DNA from: Candidatus Saccharimonadia bacterium
GTDB taxonomy: Bacteria; Patescibacteriota; Saccharimonadia; Saccharimonadales; Saccharimonadaceae
Assembly: GCA_023262335.1 (NCBI GenBank)
Contig: JALRBE010000007.1
Span: 1 to 7,776, forward strand
Direction of reading: 5' to 3'
DNA: 7,776 nt
Position 1 is the first letter of the stretch. Each line of letters opens with the position of its first letter. The translations under genes and the position numbers were made by a program. Shown in pieces: positions 1-6,095 of this stretch. The notes under the pieces were generated by a model. The model was not told the origin of the DNA. It was given only the letters and a program-made list of their open reading frames with translations, and ran no database searches.

Positions 1-3
1 AAA

Positions 4-9
4 CTCCTT
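4..9 (-). promoter_or_regulatory. Shine-Dalgarno site for a gene beyond the left edge
   Basis: On the minus strand the stop codon of the 8-871 gene reads TAAGGAG, so a full AAGGAG Shine-Dalgarno core sits on and just after the stop. A start codon would be expected a few bases beyond the window edge. This suggests a tightly spaced downstream gene co-transcribed with the 8-871 gene. It is inferred from the motif and position only; the gene itself is not visible. Confidence 0.45.
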
Positions 10-871
10 AGTTGCTATTAACAATCCGAACCATTGTAACGAAAAAACGCCCAGACGTCAACCCCTGTTGCAAACGGGTGCACTGAGCCAATGAAAAACG
101 ACCCGCGGGCGGGTCAAGGATGTCGCCGGTATAGGCCGGCCCCCATGCGCCGTCGTAGATTTCACGGAGGTAGTCTTGTAGGTCCAGGACGTCCGTCATG
201 CCGAGCCTTCCGTAGAATGACCCCGCTTTCGCTGTGTCGATGGGGCCAGGGAGATGGCGGTAACCGCCATACGGCCAATCGGGTACCTTCCGGCCTTCCT
301 TCCGTGGTGGCCAACGGTCATCATGGGGTCCCCGGTGGTAGCGGTCGACCAGTTCGCGTATCGTCGCCGGTGACGCGTCGACGAACGGCGTCGCCCCGTA
401 GGACCTGCCATGTTCGAACCACGCGCTTCTCGGTGGGTCACAGCTCAGCTTCAGGGTTTCGACCAGCCGCTGCTTGGGGTCGCTGATAGCCCTGACGTCT
501 TCGACGATTGCCAGGACACTCGCCGAAACGCGGTCGATACTGCTGTTCGTCTCGTCGATTTCGGCGTGCAGTTCCGGTAGCGCGTCAGAGACGATTCTCG
601 TTATCTCTTCGGCGCTGACGCATTTGTCTTCGACATGGCCGTCCTGGTTAGTGATGGTATACGTCGAGCCGATGTCCGGTCCCTCGCGAAAGCTCGGAGA
701 CAGATTGCCAACGAGCCAACGGTAATGCACGGAGCCGTCGGGGCACCCGTACACGGTGTCCCAGTGCGACGGTTCTGCCGTGTCTTGCTCTGTGGAATCG
801 CACGCGACTCCGCAGCATACGGCAGTTGCCGCAATGACGCAAGCTATGAATTTTCTCAAAGAACCCAACAC
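8..871 (-). CDS. Secreted or lipoprotein-like protein of unknown function
   Basis: About 287 aa, function not recognised. The N-terminus has a signal-peptide shape: basic LRK, a hydrophobic stretch (IACVIAATAVCCGVA), then Cys followed by polar DSTEQ. The cysteine could be lipidated, but the lipobox (GVAC) is a poor match, so plain secretion is equally possible. Four further cysteines (in YGCPDG, DKCVS, LSCDPP, AQCTRL) could form two disulfides outside the membrane. The centre is predicted helical (EEITRIVSDALPELHAEI) and is followed by a Trp/Pro/Tyr-rich part. I chose the GTG at 871: GGAAGG lies 7 nt upstream, and a good promoter at 909-937 places the transcript start near 902, which excludes the longer TTG start at 937 because that codon lies in the -35 box. 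A terminator-like hairpin lies inside the 3' part (100-115). An AAGGAG on the stop codon suggests another gene follows. Confidence 0.7.
   Translation of the reverse strand: MLGSLRKFIACVIAATAVCCGVACDSTEQDTAEPSHWDTVYGCPDGSVHYRWLVGNLSPSFREGPDIGSTYTITNQDGHVEDKCVSAEEITRIVSDALPELHAEIDETNSSIDRVSASVLAIVEDVRAISDPKQRLVETLKLSCDPPRSAWFEHGRSYGATPFVDASPATIRELVDRYHRGPHDDRWPPRKEGRKVPDWPYGGYRHLPGPIDTAKAGSFYGRLGMTDVLDLQDYLREIYDGAWGPAYTGDILDPPAGRFSLAQCTRLQQGLTSGRFFVTMVRIVNSN
91..115 (-). terminator. Terminator-like hairpin inside the 3' end of the secreted-protein gene
   Basis: Read on the minus strand, GACCCGC (115-109), a CC turn and GCGGGTC (106-100) form a GC-rich stem, followed by GTTTTTC. This is the layout of an intrinsic terminator, yet the open frame continues about 30 codons past it to the TAA at 8-10. 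An out-of-frame TGA lies just before the hairpin (118-116). It may attenuate transcription, mark a gene end after a frameshift, or be chance. Confidence 0.4.
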
Positions 872-877
872 GCGTTT

Positions 878-884
878 TCCTTCC
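878..884 (-). promoter_or_regulatory. Shine-Dalgarno site fixing the GTG start at 871
   Basis: On the minus strand GGAAGGA ends 6 nt before the GTG at 871-869. No comparable site precedes the upstream TTG at 937. Confidence 0.65.
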
Positions 885-908
885 GTTCGGTGTGCGAGTC
901 GTGGGAAC

Positions 909-937
909 AGTATACAAGTGGCCCGCGGAATTATCAA
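909..937 (-). promoter_or_regulatory. Sigma-70 type promoter of the secreted-protein gene
   Basis: On the minus strand TTGATA (937-932) is followed after 17 nt by TATACT (914-909), close to the TTGACA-17-TATAAT consensus. Transcription should start near 902, giving a leader of about 30 nt that contains the GGAAGG ribosome site. The upstream flank (940-975) is A/T-rich and could act as an UP-like element. Confidence 0.7.
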
Positions 938-1022
938 TATTATGAATTATTATTGACAGTTAAGCTATAAAGTATTTTTCTACTTACTGCATGCGGTACA
1001 GGCCACGCTCGGAAGACGGGAT

Positions 1023-1048
1023 AAAAATAACCCGCCGGGTAGGGCGGG
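1023..1048 (-). terminator. Intrinsic terminator after the RHH-like gene
   Basis: On the minus strand CCCGCC (1048-1043), a 6-nt loop and GGCGGG (1036-1031) form a 6-bp GC stem followed by TTATTTTTAT. It lies 7 nt after the stop codon at 1055-1057 and closes the methyltransferase/RHH unit. It also insulates the promoter at 909-937. Confidence 0.75.
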
Positions 1049-1054
1049 CGTGCG

Positions 1055-1321
1055 CTAAGCGCTGAACGAGCGGGACTTCTTGAGCCGCAGGAGCTTCTCT
1101 CTGGTCTGGTCAAGCTTGGCGATTTGTTCGGCAAACAGGTTTTCGATGAACGTTTCGTCGGTGTAGCGCTCGATTCCTTCGTTGATCAGCTTGGCGGTGA
1201 ATTCGGCCACCGGTATGTCGAGCGCGAGACTCAGTGCCGCGAGGTCGTCATAGGTCGCGGGCGTCACTCTGACACTGAAGGCTTTCGAGCGAGTTTCGTC
1301 GCCGGTTTGTCTACGGGGCAT
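1055..1321 (-). CDS. Small ribbon-helix-helix (CopG/Arc-like) DNA-binding protein candidate
   Basis: 88 aa, no gene name recognised. A basic N-terminus (MPRRQTGDETRSK) leads into a short strand with alternating residues (KAFSVRV, 13-19). Two helices follow (about 21-34 and 38-52, the second starting IPVAEFTAKLINEGIERY), which is the order of a ribbon-helix-helix fold. The tail (about 58-82) is a charged helix (AEQIAKLDQTREKLLRLKK) that could form a coiled coil. RHH proteins bind DNA as dimers through the strand, so a small repressor or antitoxin-like role is plausible, but no toxin gene lies beside it. ATG at 1321 has AAGGAG 4 nt upstream. The gene starts 44 nt after the methyltransferase stop and has a possible own promoter (1352-1379). 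Confidence 0.7.
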   Translation of the reverse strand: MPRRQTGDETRSKAFSVRVTPATYDDLAALSLALDIPVAEFTAKLINEGIERYTDETFIENLFAEQIAKLDQTREKLLRLKKSRSFSA

Positions 1322-1325
1322 TGTG

Positions 1326-1331
1326 CTCCTT
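1326..1331 (-). promoter_or_regulatory. Shine-Dalgarno site of the RHH-like gene
   Basis: A full AAGGAG on the minus strand lies 4 nt before the ATG at 1321-1319. The spacing is somewhat short, but the core is perfect. Confidence 0.6.
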
Positions 1332-1351
1332 CGGGTCGTTCGGACGCTTTT

Positions 1352-1379
1352 ACTGTACCGGAAGACTAGATTTTTTCAA
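1352..1379 (-). promoter_or_regulatory. Possible promoter of the RHH-like gene
   Basis: On the minus strand TTGAAA (1379-1374), 16 nt and TACAGT (1357-1352) resemble -35 and -10 boxes. The -35 lies in the last codons of the methyltransferase gene. The transcript would start near 1345, leaving a leader of about 24 nt with AAGGAG. Read-through from the upstream gene is equally possible. Confidence 0.45.
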
Positions 1380-2538
1380 GCACCAGCAATTCGCGGGCGA
1401 CGACTTGGTCGGGACGGTAATAGAGCAGTTCCGGTGTCCGCACGTTTTTGAATTCTACTTGCCTGTACCCAAGTTGTTCGAGTTTGCTAATAAGCGGCAG
1501 GTGGGTGACGTTCTCGCTTGCGTCGCGCCATGCGGGTACGGCAACGCACAGCGGCGTGCCCGGTTGGAGCTGCGCACCGATGTTCTTGAGGAATTCCGAA
1601 ATGATCCAGTCGCAGTTCTTGCGAACCTCGGCGAGTTTTTCGGGGCGTGGCGGCGCGCTGAACGGTTGGCCGAGGTAGGTTTCGCAGGCGACGGCGTCGA
1701 GCGGCTGGCGCCAGTCGGTATTCATGGCGTCGCCTTCGTGCAGGTACCAGTCGATTTTGTCGTGGGTGTAGTCTTGTAGCCAGTTCAGGTTGTCGCGGCT
1801 GTAACGGACCATTTTTTCGGACAAGTCGGTGCCGTAGACGGAGTAACCAAGCAGCGCGGCTTCTTGCAAAAGCACGCCCGTGCCGCAAAACGGATCAAGG
1901 ATTGTATACGGTTCGCTCCGCTGCGGCAAACCGGCGGCCGCGATATTGGTCATGATAAGCGCGAGTTTTGGCGGCAGCATGCCGACGAACGCGTCGCGCG
2001 CAGGACGCTCTTGGTCGCGTCGCGCCAGCGCCGTGATGTTCTGCGTGCCGGTCGATTCGGCGATGATGACCTTGCCGCCGCGCCCGCGCACGACGAGCAG
2101 CTCGACCTTGTTGTCGGCCAAGCCGAGCTTGTTGTGATGACTGGTGGCGGTGCCGAGCGCGACGTCGTCGTTCGGTACGAGTCGCAGGCTGACGCCTTTG
2201 TCTTTGAGCTTGCCCTTCAGGATGATGCCGGTCTTTTGGACGTCGCGCGGCGACACGTCAAAGCCGTACGCGCTGATGCCGAGCGTGATCTTGCCGTCGT
2301 GACCTGCCCATGCCTGCGCGTACGCCTGCACGAGCTTCATGCTGGCTTGGCGCCAGTCGCCGCGGGGCAGTTCCGCGACGATGCGCCCCGCTTTGACCGT
2401 GCCGCCAAGCCGTTGTATATCAAGGCCGTCCGCGCGGATAACGGCGGAGCCGTCCGAGAACCACGAGACGTCACCGAACACGCGCTCGAGCTCTGCGATA
2501 CCGATAGCAGGCTGCCTGCCGAGAATTGCGATAAACAT
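1366..2538 (-). CDS. Trm11/TrmG10-type SAM-dependent methyltransferase (probable tRNA guanine-N2 or related RNA methylase)
   Basis: 390 aa from the ATG at 2538; the ATG at 2547 adds three residues. The N-terminal half (to about 170) fits the ferredoxin-like/THUMP region of Trm11-family enzymes and begins with a family-like MFIAILGRQP. The linker reads RDQERPARDAFVGMLPPKLA. The Rossmann methylase half has motif I DPFCGTG (218-224 of the longer form), the acidic ribose contact in YGTDLSEKMV (D241) and EGD (271-273). Family members usually carry a DPPYG-type motif IV; here the equivalent place reads ACETYLGQP (287-295), so the catalytic loop is altered. Known relatives methylate guanine N2 in tRNA; the substrate here is inferred. 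The upstream TATAAT overlaps the 2547 ATG and puts the transcript start next to the 2538 ATG, which is why I prefer that start. Confidence 0.85.
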   Translation of the reverse strand: MFIAILGRQPAIGIAELERVFGDVSWFSDGSAVIRADGLDIQRLGGTVKAGRIVAELPRGDWRQASMKLVQAYAQAWAGHDGKITLGISAYGFDVSPRDVQKTGIILKGKLKDKGVSLRLVPNDDVALGTATSHHNKLGLADNKVELLVVRGRGGKVIIAESTGTQNITALARRDQERPARDAFVGMLPPKLALIMTNIAAAGLPQRSEPYTILDPFCGTGVLLQEAALLGYSVYGTDLSEKMVRYSRDNLNWLQDYTHDKIDWYLHEGDAMNTDWRQPLDAVACETYLGQPFSAPPRPEKLAEVRKNCDWIISEFLKNIGAQLQPGTPLCVAVPAWRDASENVTHLPLISKLEQLGYRQVEFKNVRTPELLYYRPDQVVARELLVLEKI

Positions 2539-2555
2539 ATAGAGCATTATATACT
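2526..2555 (+). promoter_or_regulatory. Promoter of the membrane protein-xseAB operon, predicted leaderless
   Basis: TTGCGA (2526-2531), 18 nt, TATACT (2550-2555). With the usual distance from -10 to start, +1 falls on the A of the ATG at 2562, six bases after the box. No Shine-Dalgarno site precedes the ATG, in agreement with leaderless translation. Confidence 0.6.
2546..2551 (-). promoter_or_regulatory. -10 box of the methyltransferase gene (minus half of a bidirectional promoter)
   Basis: A perfect TATAAT on the minus strand. Its last two bases run into the ATG at 2547, so that ATG would not be fully transcribed. Transcription would begin at about 2539-2538, at the second in-frame ATG. 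No good -35 is visible (TACGAA at 2574-2569). The box shares bases 2550-2551 with the plus-strand -10. Confidence 0.55.
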
Positions 2556-2561
2556 GAATCC

Positions 2562-3611
2562 ATGTCTTTTCGTATCTGGTTGAGTATCATCACGGTTTTG
2601 CTGCTCGCGCTGATCCTGTTCCTTGCGCGGCATGAACTGCATTCGGCGTGGCTGCTCCTTGGCCAGGTCGACCTATGGATACTGCTTTTGATGGTACCCG
2701 TGCAAATACTGGTGCTCTACGCCGGCGGCGAGATGATTTTCACGTACCTGCGAGCAAAAGGGCAAGTCAAGAATGTGAGCAAATGGGAGATGATCCGCGT
2801 GTCGTTTGAAGGTAACTTCGTGAACCATGTGCTGCCAAGTGGCGGCGTGAGCGGCGTGTCGTACCTCACCTGGCGGCTCAGTCACCTGGGAGTATCGCCG
2901 GGCAGGGCGACCATGGCGCAAGTGGTCCGTCACGCGTCGACTTTTACCGCGTTCGCGCTGCTGCTGCTGTTCGCGCTGTTCGCCGTGACGCTCGACGGCG
3001 ACTTGAACCGCTGGATCATCTTGACGAGCGCGACGCTGTTCGGCTTGATCGCAGGTGGCGTATTGGCGCTGATTTACTTGTTGAGCAGCAAGCGCCGGAT
3101 CGACAAATTCGCCGCTTGGATGTACCGGGCGCTTAATTTCGTGACGCGTAAAGTGACGTTCGGCCGCAAGCGAAAGCTTGTGAAAGAAGCGGTGATCACG
3201 GAGTTCCTGGACGACATGCATCATGATTTCGTGGAGCTCAGGCACGACAAAAAGCTGCTAATCAAACCGTACGTATGGGGTATAGTGTTCAATATTGCCG
3301 ACGCGGGACTGTTCATGATCGCGTTTTGGTCGCTGGGCGAAATCTTTAACCCGGCGCCAATACTCATTGCCTACGGCGTGGCGAGTTTGGCTGGGTTCGT
3401 GGTGGCGACTCCTGGCGGTGCGGGCGTGTACGAGGCAATCATGGTGACGGTGCTGGCATTCGCCGGTATTTCTGGCGGCGTGGCGATCGCGGGCATCCTG
3501 CTGGCGCGCGTCGTGATTCTTGTCATTACGATCGTTGGCGGCTACGCGTTCTATCAGCATGCGCTTGCCAAGTACGGAGGACCGAAACATGGCGCCAAAG
3601 CTCACGGTTAG
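2562..3611 (+). CDS. Integral membrane protein, LPG-synthase TM / flippase-like (UPF0104) family
   Basis: 349 aa with about seven hydrophobic segments (roughly 5-22, 36-55, 122-144, 151-174, 237-258, 265-283, 293-332). The family's two conserved glycine motifs are present: NHVLPSGGVSGVSYL (88-102) and ATPGGAGVYEA (282-292). This is the membrane region found in MprF-like lysylphosphatidylglycerol synthases and in stand-alone UPF0104 proteins, which are linked to lipid or glycolipid transfer or flipping. No cytosolic aminoacyltransferase domain is attached, so lipid lysylation by this protein alone is unlikely. A basic cytosolic loop (176-235) separates the two halves. The ATG at 2562 is placed by a -10 box 6 nt upstream. 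The 3' end overlaps xseA by 23 nt, so it heads the xseAB operon without an obvious functional link. Confidence 0.85.
   Translation: MSFRIWLSIITVLLLALILFLARHELHSAWLLLGQVDLWILLLMVPVQILVLYAGGEMIFTYLRAKGQVKNVSKWEMIRVSFEGNFVNHVLPSGGVSGVSYLTWRLSHLGVSPGRATMAQVVRHASTFTAFALLLLFALFAVTLDGDLNRWIILTSATLFGLIAGGVLALIYLLSSKRRIDKFAAWMYRALNFVTRKVTFGRKRKLVKEAVITEFLDDMHHDFVELRHDKKLLIKPYVWGIVFNIADAGLFMIAFWSLGEIFNPAPILIAYGVASLAGFVVATPGGAGVYEAIMVTVLAFAGISGGVAIAGILLARVVILVITIVGGYAFYQHALAKYGGPKHGAKAHG
3576..3580 (+). promoter_or_regulatory. Shine-Dalgarno site fixing the xseA start
   Basis: GGAGG lies 8 nt before the ATG at 3589, inside the coding end of the upstream membrane protein gene. It supports MAPKLTVSDF as the true N-terminus rather than the in-frame start 69 nt upstream. 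Confidence 0.8.
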
Positions 3612-4677
3612 CGACTTCATAGCCATTACCAACCAAACGCTGGAATACGCGTACCCGGTAGTGGAAATAGAAGGCGAGGTGGCGAGCTTCAAGGTCAACC
3701 AGGGAAAGTTCGTGTTTTTTGATATCAAGGATTCCGGGGGCAGCGTCGGCTGTTTCATGATGCTGTTCAGTTTGCGCGTACCCATAGAGGACGGCATGAA
3801 GGTGGTCGTGACAGCGACGCCGAAGCTGACGCAGTGGGGCAAGTTCAGCCTGACGGTCAAGGCGATCAGGCCGAGTGGCGAAGGCAGTTTGAAGAAGAGC
3901 TTCGAATTGCTGCTCGCGAAACTCGACAAAGAAGGGCTGTTCGCGCCGGAGCGCAAGCGCCCGCTGCCCGCCATGCCAAAGCGCGTGGCAGTCATCAGTA
4001 GCCCGCAAGCGGCCGGCTATGCCGACTTCATAAGGATCGTCGGTGACAGATGGGGCGGCTTGAAGTTGGATGTCGCCGCGGTAACCGTGCAAGGAGCGGA
4101 CGCGCCGGATCAAATCATCCGGGCGCTCAACTATTTCAACGAGCAAGAGGAACTGCCTGAAGTCATCGTGATTATTCGCGGTGGAGGCAGCGCGGACGAC
4201 CTGAGCGCGTTCAACGACGAGCAGTTGGTGCGCGCCATAGCGGCGAGCCGTGTCCCGACGCTGACGGGTATCGGGCACGAAGTGGACGAATCGCTTGCCG
4301 ACATGGCTGCCGACGTGCGTGCCGCGACGCCAAGCAATGCCGCGCAGCTGCTCGTACCCGACCGTCATGACATCATCCGAAGCGCCCATTCGCAGGTGCG
4401 TCATTTGCTGCCGTCGGTCACGCGCGCGGTGGAATCGCGCCGCCAGTACGTTGCGCAGCGTCTTGATGACGCGGTCCGCCTGAGCGACGATCACGTGGCA
4501 CGGCGGCGGGAGTCACTGGCACAGGTGCTGCGGCTGCTCGACGAGCTCGATCCGGCGCGGGTGCTGGAACGAGGGTACGCGCTCGTAAGGGGCACGCTCA
4601 CGGTAGGCGGAACGATAACGATTGAAACGGCCACGGCCATAACGAAAGCGAAGGTAGAAGCACATGAGCAAAAATAA
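3589..4677 (+). CDS. xseA: Exodeoxyribonuclease VII large subunit
   Basis: 362 aa; with XseB it forms exonuclease VII, which degrades single-stranded DNA from both ends to oligonucleotides during repair. Residues 1-95 are the OB-fold that binds single strands (LTVSDF, VVEIEGEVASFK, GKFVFFDIKD). The catalytic domain begins near 115 (EGLFAPERKRPLP, KRVAVISSPQAAG) and holds the diagnostic IRGGGSADDLSAFNDE (196-211) and GIGHEVDESLADMAADVRAATPSNAAQ (split: GIGHE 227-231, TPSNAAQ 247-253). A shortened coiled-coil region (about 260-312) and the C-terminal LDPARVLERGYALV follow. Typical XseA proteins exceed 400 aa; the missing length is in the coiled-coil arm. The start has GGAGG at 8 nt spacing. The gene overlaps the upstream gene by 23 nt and xseB by 14 nt, so it is translated as part of the operon. 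Confidence 0.95.
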   Translation: MAPKLTVSDFIAITNQTLEYAYPVVEIEGEVASFKVNQGKFVFFDIKDSGGSVGCFMMLFSLRVPIEDGMKVVVTATPKLTQWGKFSLTVKAIRPSGEGSLKKSFELLLAKLDKEGLFAPERKRPLPAMPKRVAVISSPQAAGYADFIRIVGDRWGGLKLDVAAVTVQGADAPDQIIRALNYFNEQEELPEVIVIIRGGGSADDLSAFNDEQLVRAIAASRVPTLTGIGHEVDESLADMAADVRAATPSNAAQLLVPDRHDIIRSAHSQVRHLLPSVTRAVESRRQYVAQRLDDAVRLSDDHVARRRESLAQVLRLLDELDPARVLERGYALVRGTLTVGGTITIETATAITKAKVEAHEQK

Positions 4678-4876
4678 CACTCCAACGATCCAGGTAAAAT
4701 TACGGCAATTGGACGACGTGGTCGCGTGGTTCCAAGGCGATGAATTCGAGCTCGAGCTGGCGGCTGGCAAATTGCAAGAAGCCAGGAAGCTGGCGGCGGA
4801 TATCGAGCACGACCTCGACAAGGTAGAGAACGAGATTACTATCATCAAGAAATCATTCGCGAGCGACGCCGACTGA
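4664..4876 (+). CDS. xseB: Exodeoxyribonuclease VII small subunit
   Basis: 70 aa, the usual size of XseB. The XseB pattern of two helices is recognisable: LRQLDDVVAWFQGDEFELEL (14-32), then AAGKLQEARKLAADIEHDLDKVENEI (split at about 33-58), ending in a lysine/serine tail. The small subunits bind the coiled-coil arm of XseA and are needed for an active complex. The gene overlaps the end of xseA by 14 nt in another frame, and only a weak AAGG at 9 nt precedes the ATG, so translation probably depends on coupling to xseA. Its TGA stop overlaps the next ATG by one base (TGATG). Confidence 0.9.
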   Translation: MSKNNTPTIQVKLRQLDDVVAWFQGDEFELELAAGKLQEARKLAADIEHDLDKVENEITIIKKSFASDAD

Positions 4877-5406
4877 TGGAGACATGGTTCTGGATCGTCG
4901 CGGCGGTCGTGCTGCTGTTCGGATTCGTGGTTTTTAGGGGAGCGCCGTACGTGCCAAGTCACCGGCGGTTCGCGAACAAGGCTTTGACCGAACTGTATCC
5001 GCTGGGCAAGAATGACGTATTGGTCGATCTTGGGTCTGGCGATGGCGTCATTCTGCGGCTCGCCGCTGCCCACGGGGCGAAGGTGGTAGGGTACGAGTTG
5101 AATCCGGCGCTGGTGCTCGTGAGCAAACTGCTTGCGCGCGGCAATCCCCTCATCGAAACCCGACTTGCGGACATGTGGCTCGCCGAACTGCCAGATGACA
5201 CGACGGTCGTGTACGCGTTCGCGGTCAGCCGCGACATGGCGAAGCTCGGGCGCAAGGTGCAATCGACAGCCAACAGGCTTAACCGGCCCGTTTCTCTCGT
5301 GACGTACGGCCTGGCCATTGAGGGCAAGACACCGGTCAACGAGCTGCAGGCGCACAGGTTGTACGCGTTCGTTCCTGAGCCGGCTTTACAGGCGAAGCAA
5401 GCGTAA
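4876..5406 (+). CDS. Membrane-anchored SAM methyltransferase resembling the FAM173 (ATPSC-KMT/ANT-KMT) family
   Basis: 176 aa. Residues 4-20 form one hydrophobic anchor. Next comes APYVPSHR (23-30), comparable to the PxVP segment that follows the anchor in FAM173 proteins. Motif I is DLGSGDG (51-57), followed by GYELNPALVLVSK (72-84), whose Glu74 is the expected SAM-ribose contact, and RLADMWLAELP (96-106), which aligns with the D-x-W part of that family. Eukaryotic FAM173 members methylate lysines of membrane proteins (ATP synthase c subunit, ADP/ATP carrier). A similar protein-lysine activity on a membrane substrate is inferred here, not shown. The ATG overlaps the xseB stop by one base, so it is translationally coupled and last in the operon. 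No link to exonuclease VII is evident. Confidence 0.75.
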   Translation: METWFWIVAAVVLLFGFVVFRGAPYVPSHRRFANKALTELYPLGKNDVLVDLGSGDGVILRLAAAHGAKVVGYELNPALVLVSKLLARGNPLIETRLADMWLAELPDDTTVVYAFAVSRDMAKLGRKVQSTANRLNRPVSLVTYGLAIEGKTPVNELQAHRLYAFVPEPALQAKQA

Positions 5407-5413
5407 GTATAAT
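5385..5413 (+). promoter_or_regulatory. Strong promoter, predicted leaderless, of the PsbP-like gene
   Basis: TTTACA (5385-5390), 17 nt, TATAAT (5408-5413): only one base away from full consensus. Six bases separate the -10 box from the ATG at 5420, which places +1 on the start codon itself. No ribosome site is present. The -35 lies within the end of the preceding methyltransferase gene. Confidence 0.75.
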
Positions 5414-5419
5414 GACGGC

Positions 5420-6085
5420 ATGACATATTTTTCTCGACGAAACCGCGGGCAGCGCGGTGCGGTATCAGGCCTGTTGGTCGCCGTCATAGCACTAAGCACG
5501 CTGGTTCTCGGGCTCGGATCGTTCTCCATATGGGCGTACGTGGCATACAGCGATGCCCAGGATGACGTCGACGGCAAGATAGCCATTGCCGTGGCTGAAG
5601 CCAAGGAGCAAAAGGGCGAAGAAGACGAGGCGAAGTTCGCCGAGCGCGAGCAGCAGCCGAACCTGACGTTCAGGGCGCCTGACGACTACTGCGCGCTGAG
5701 CTTCCAGTACCCGAAGACCTGGAGCGTTTACGAATCCGAACAGATCACGAACGGCGGGGATTACAAAGCCTACTTGAACCCCAAGGTCGTCCCGCCGATC
5801 TCGAGCAACCAGCAATACGCGCTGCGCGTGCTGATCGAGCAGAAGGACTGGGACCAAGTGATCGACCAGTACAAGGGACTGGTGCAAAAAGGCGACCTGA
5901 AACAGTCGACGACGTCCTCTGAAGGCAACCAGGGCGCTCGCTTGGCGGGCAATTTCAGCAAGAACATCCGTGGCGACGCAGTGATTTACCGCTGCCGAGA
6001 CAAGACCATCACCATCCGCAGCGACGCTGACGTGTTCAAGACGAATTTTGAGAAAATCATCGAGACGATAGACTTCAACGCGTAA
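5420..6085 (+). CDS. Membrane-anchored protein with a PsbP-like extracytoplasmic domain
   Basis: 221 aa. A basic N-terminus (FSRRNRGQRGAVSG) precedes one transmembrane segment (about 17-43), then a very acidic, probably helical stretch rich in Glu, Ala and Lys (about 45-76). The rest looks like a globular outside domain: YCALSFQYPKTWSVYES resembles the start of PsbP/DUF1795-like domains (F-x-Y-P-x-x-W), and the end, NFEKIIETIDF, also fits. Two cysteines (in DDYCAL and YRCRDK) could pair. The function of such proteins in bacteria is poorly defined; no enzyme motif is visible. The ATG at 5420 is chosen because the promoter places the transcript start there; the longer upstream frame lies inside the previous gene. 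It appears to be monocistronic, with 44 nt to the next gene. Confidence 0.75.
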   Translation: MTYFSRRNRGQRGAVSGLLVAVIALSTLVLGLGSFSIWAYVAYSDAQDDVDGKIAIAVAEAKEQKGEEDEAKFAEREQQPNLTFRAPDDYCALSFQYPKTWSVYESEQITNGGDYKAYLNPKVVPPISSNQQYALRVLIEQKDWDQVIDQYKGLVQKGDLKQSTTSSEGNQGARLAGNFSKNIRGDAVIYRCRDKTITIRSDADVFKTNFEKIIETIDFNA

Positions 6086-6095
6086 TCGCGGACGA

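Noticed and set aside
935..937. TTG start giving a longer form of the secreted protein
   Set aside because: It lies inside the -35 box of the promoter at 909-937 and has no ribosome site; the GTG at 871 has both.
953..971. Plus-strand TTGACA followed by TATAAA
   Set aside because: The spacing is only 7 nt, too short for a promoter, and no plus-strand gene follows.
1864..2583. Long plus-strand open frame opposite the Trm11-like gene
   Set aside because: It is a shadow of the GC-rich methyltransferase gene, with low-complexity Arg/Ala/Asp composition and no recognisable motifs.
3520..3588. Upstream in-frame extension of xseA
   Set aside because: The extra 23 residues lie inside the membrane-protein gene and do not fit XseA; GGAGG precedes the ATG at 3589.
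3526..4494. Long minus-strand open frame opposite xseA
   Set aside because: His/Arg-rich antisense shadow of the clearly identified xseA.
5318..5419. Upstream in-frame extension of the PsbP-like protein
   Set aside because: It overlaps the end of the methyltransferase gene in another frame, is Arg-rich without fold character, and lies upstream of the predicted transcript start.
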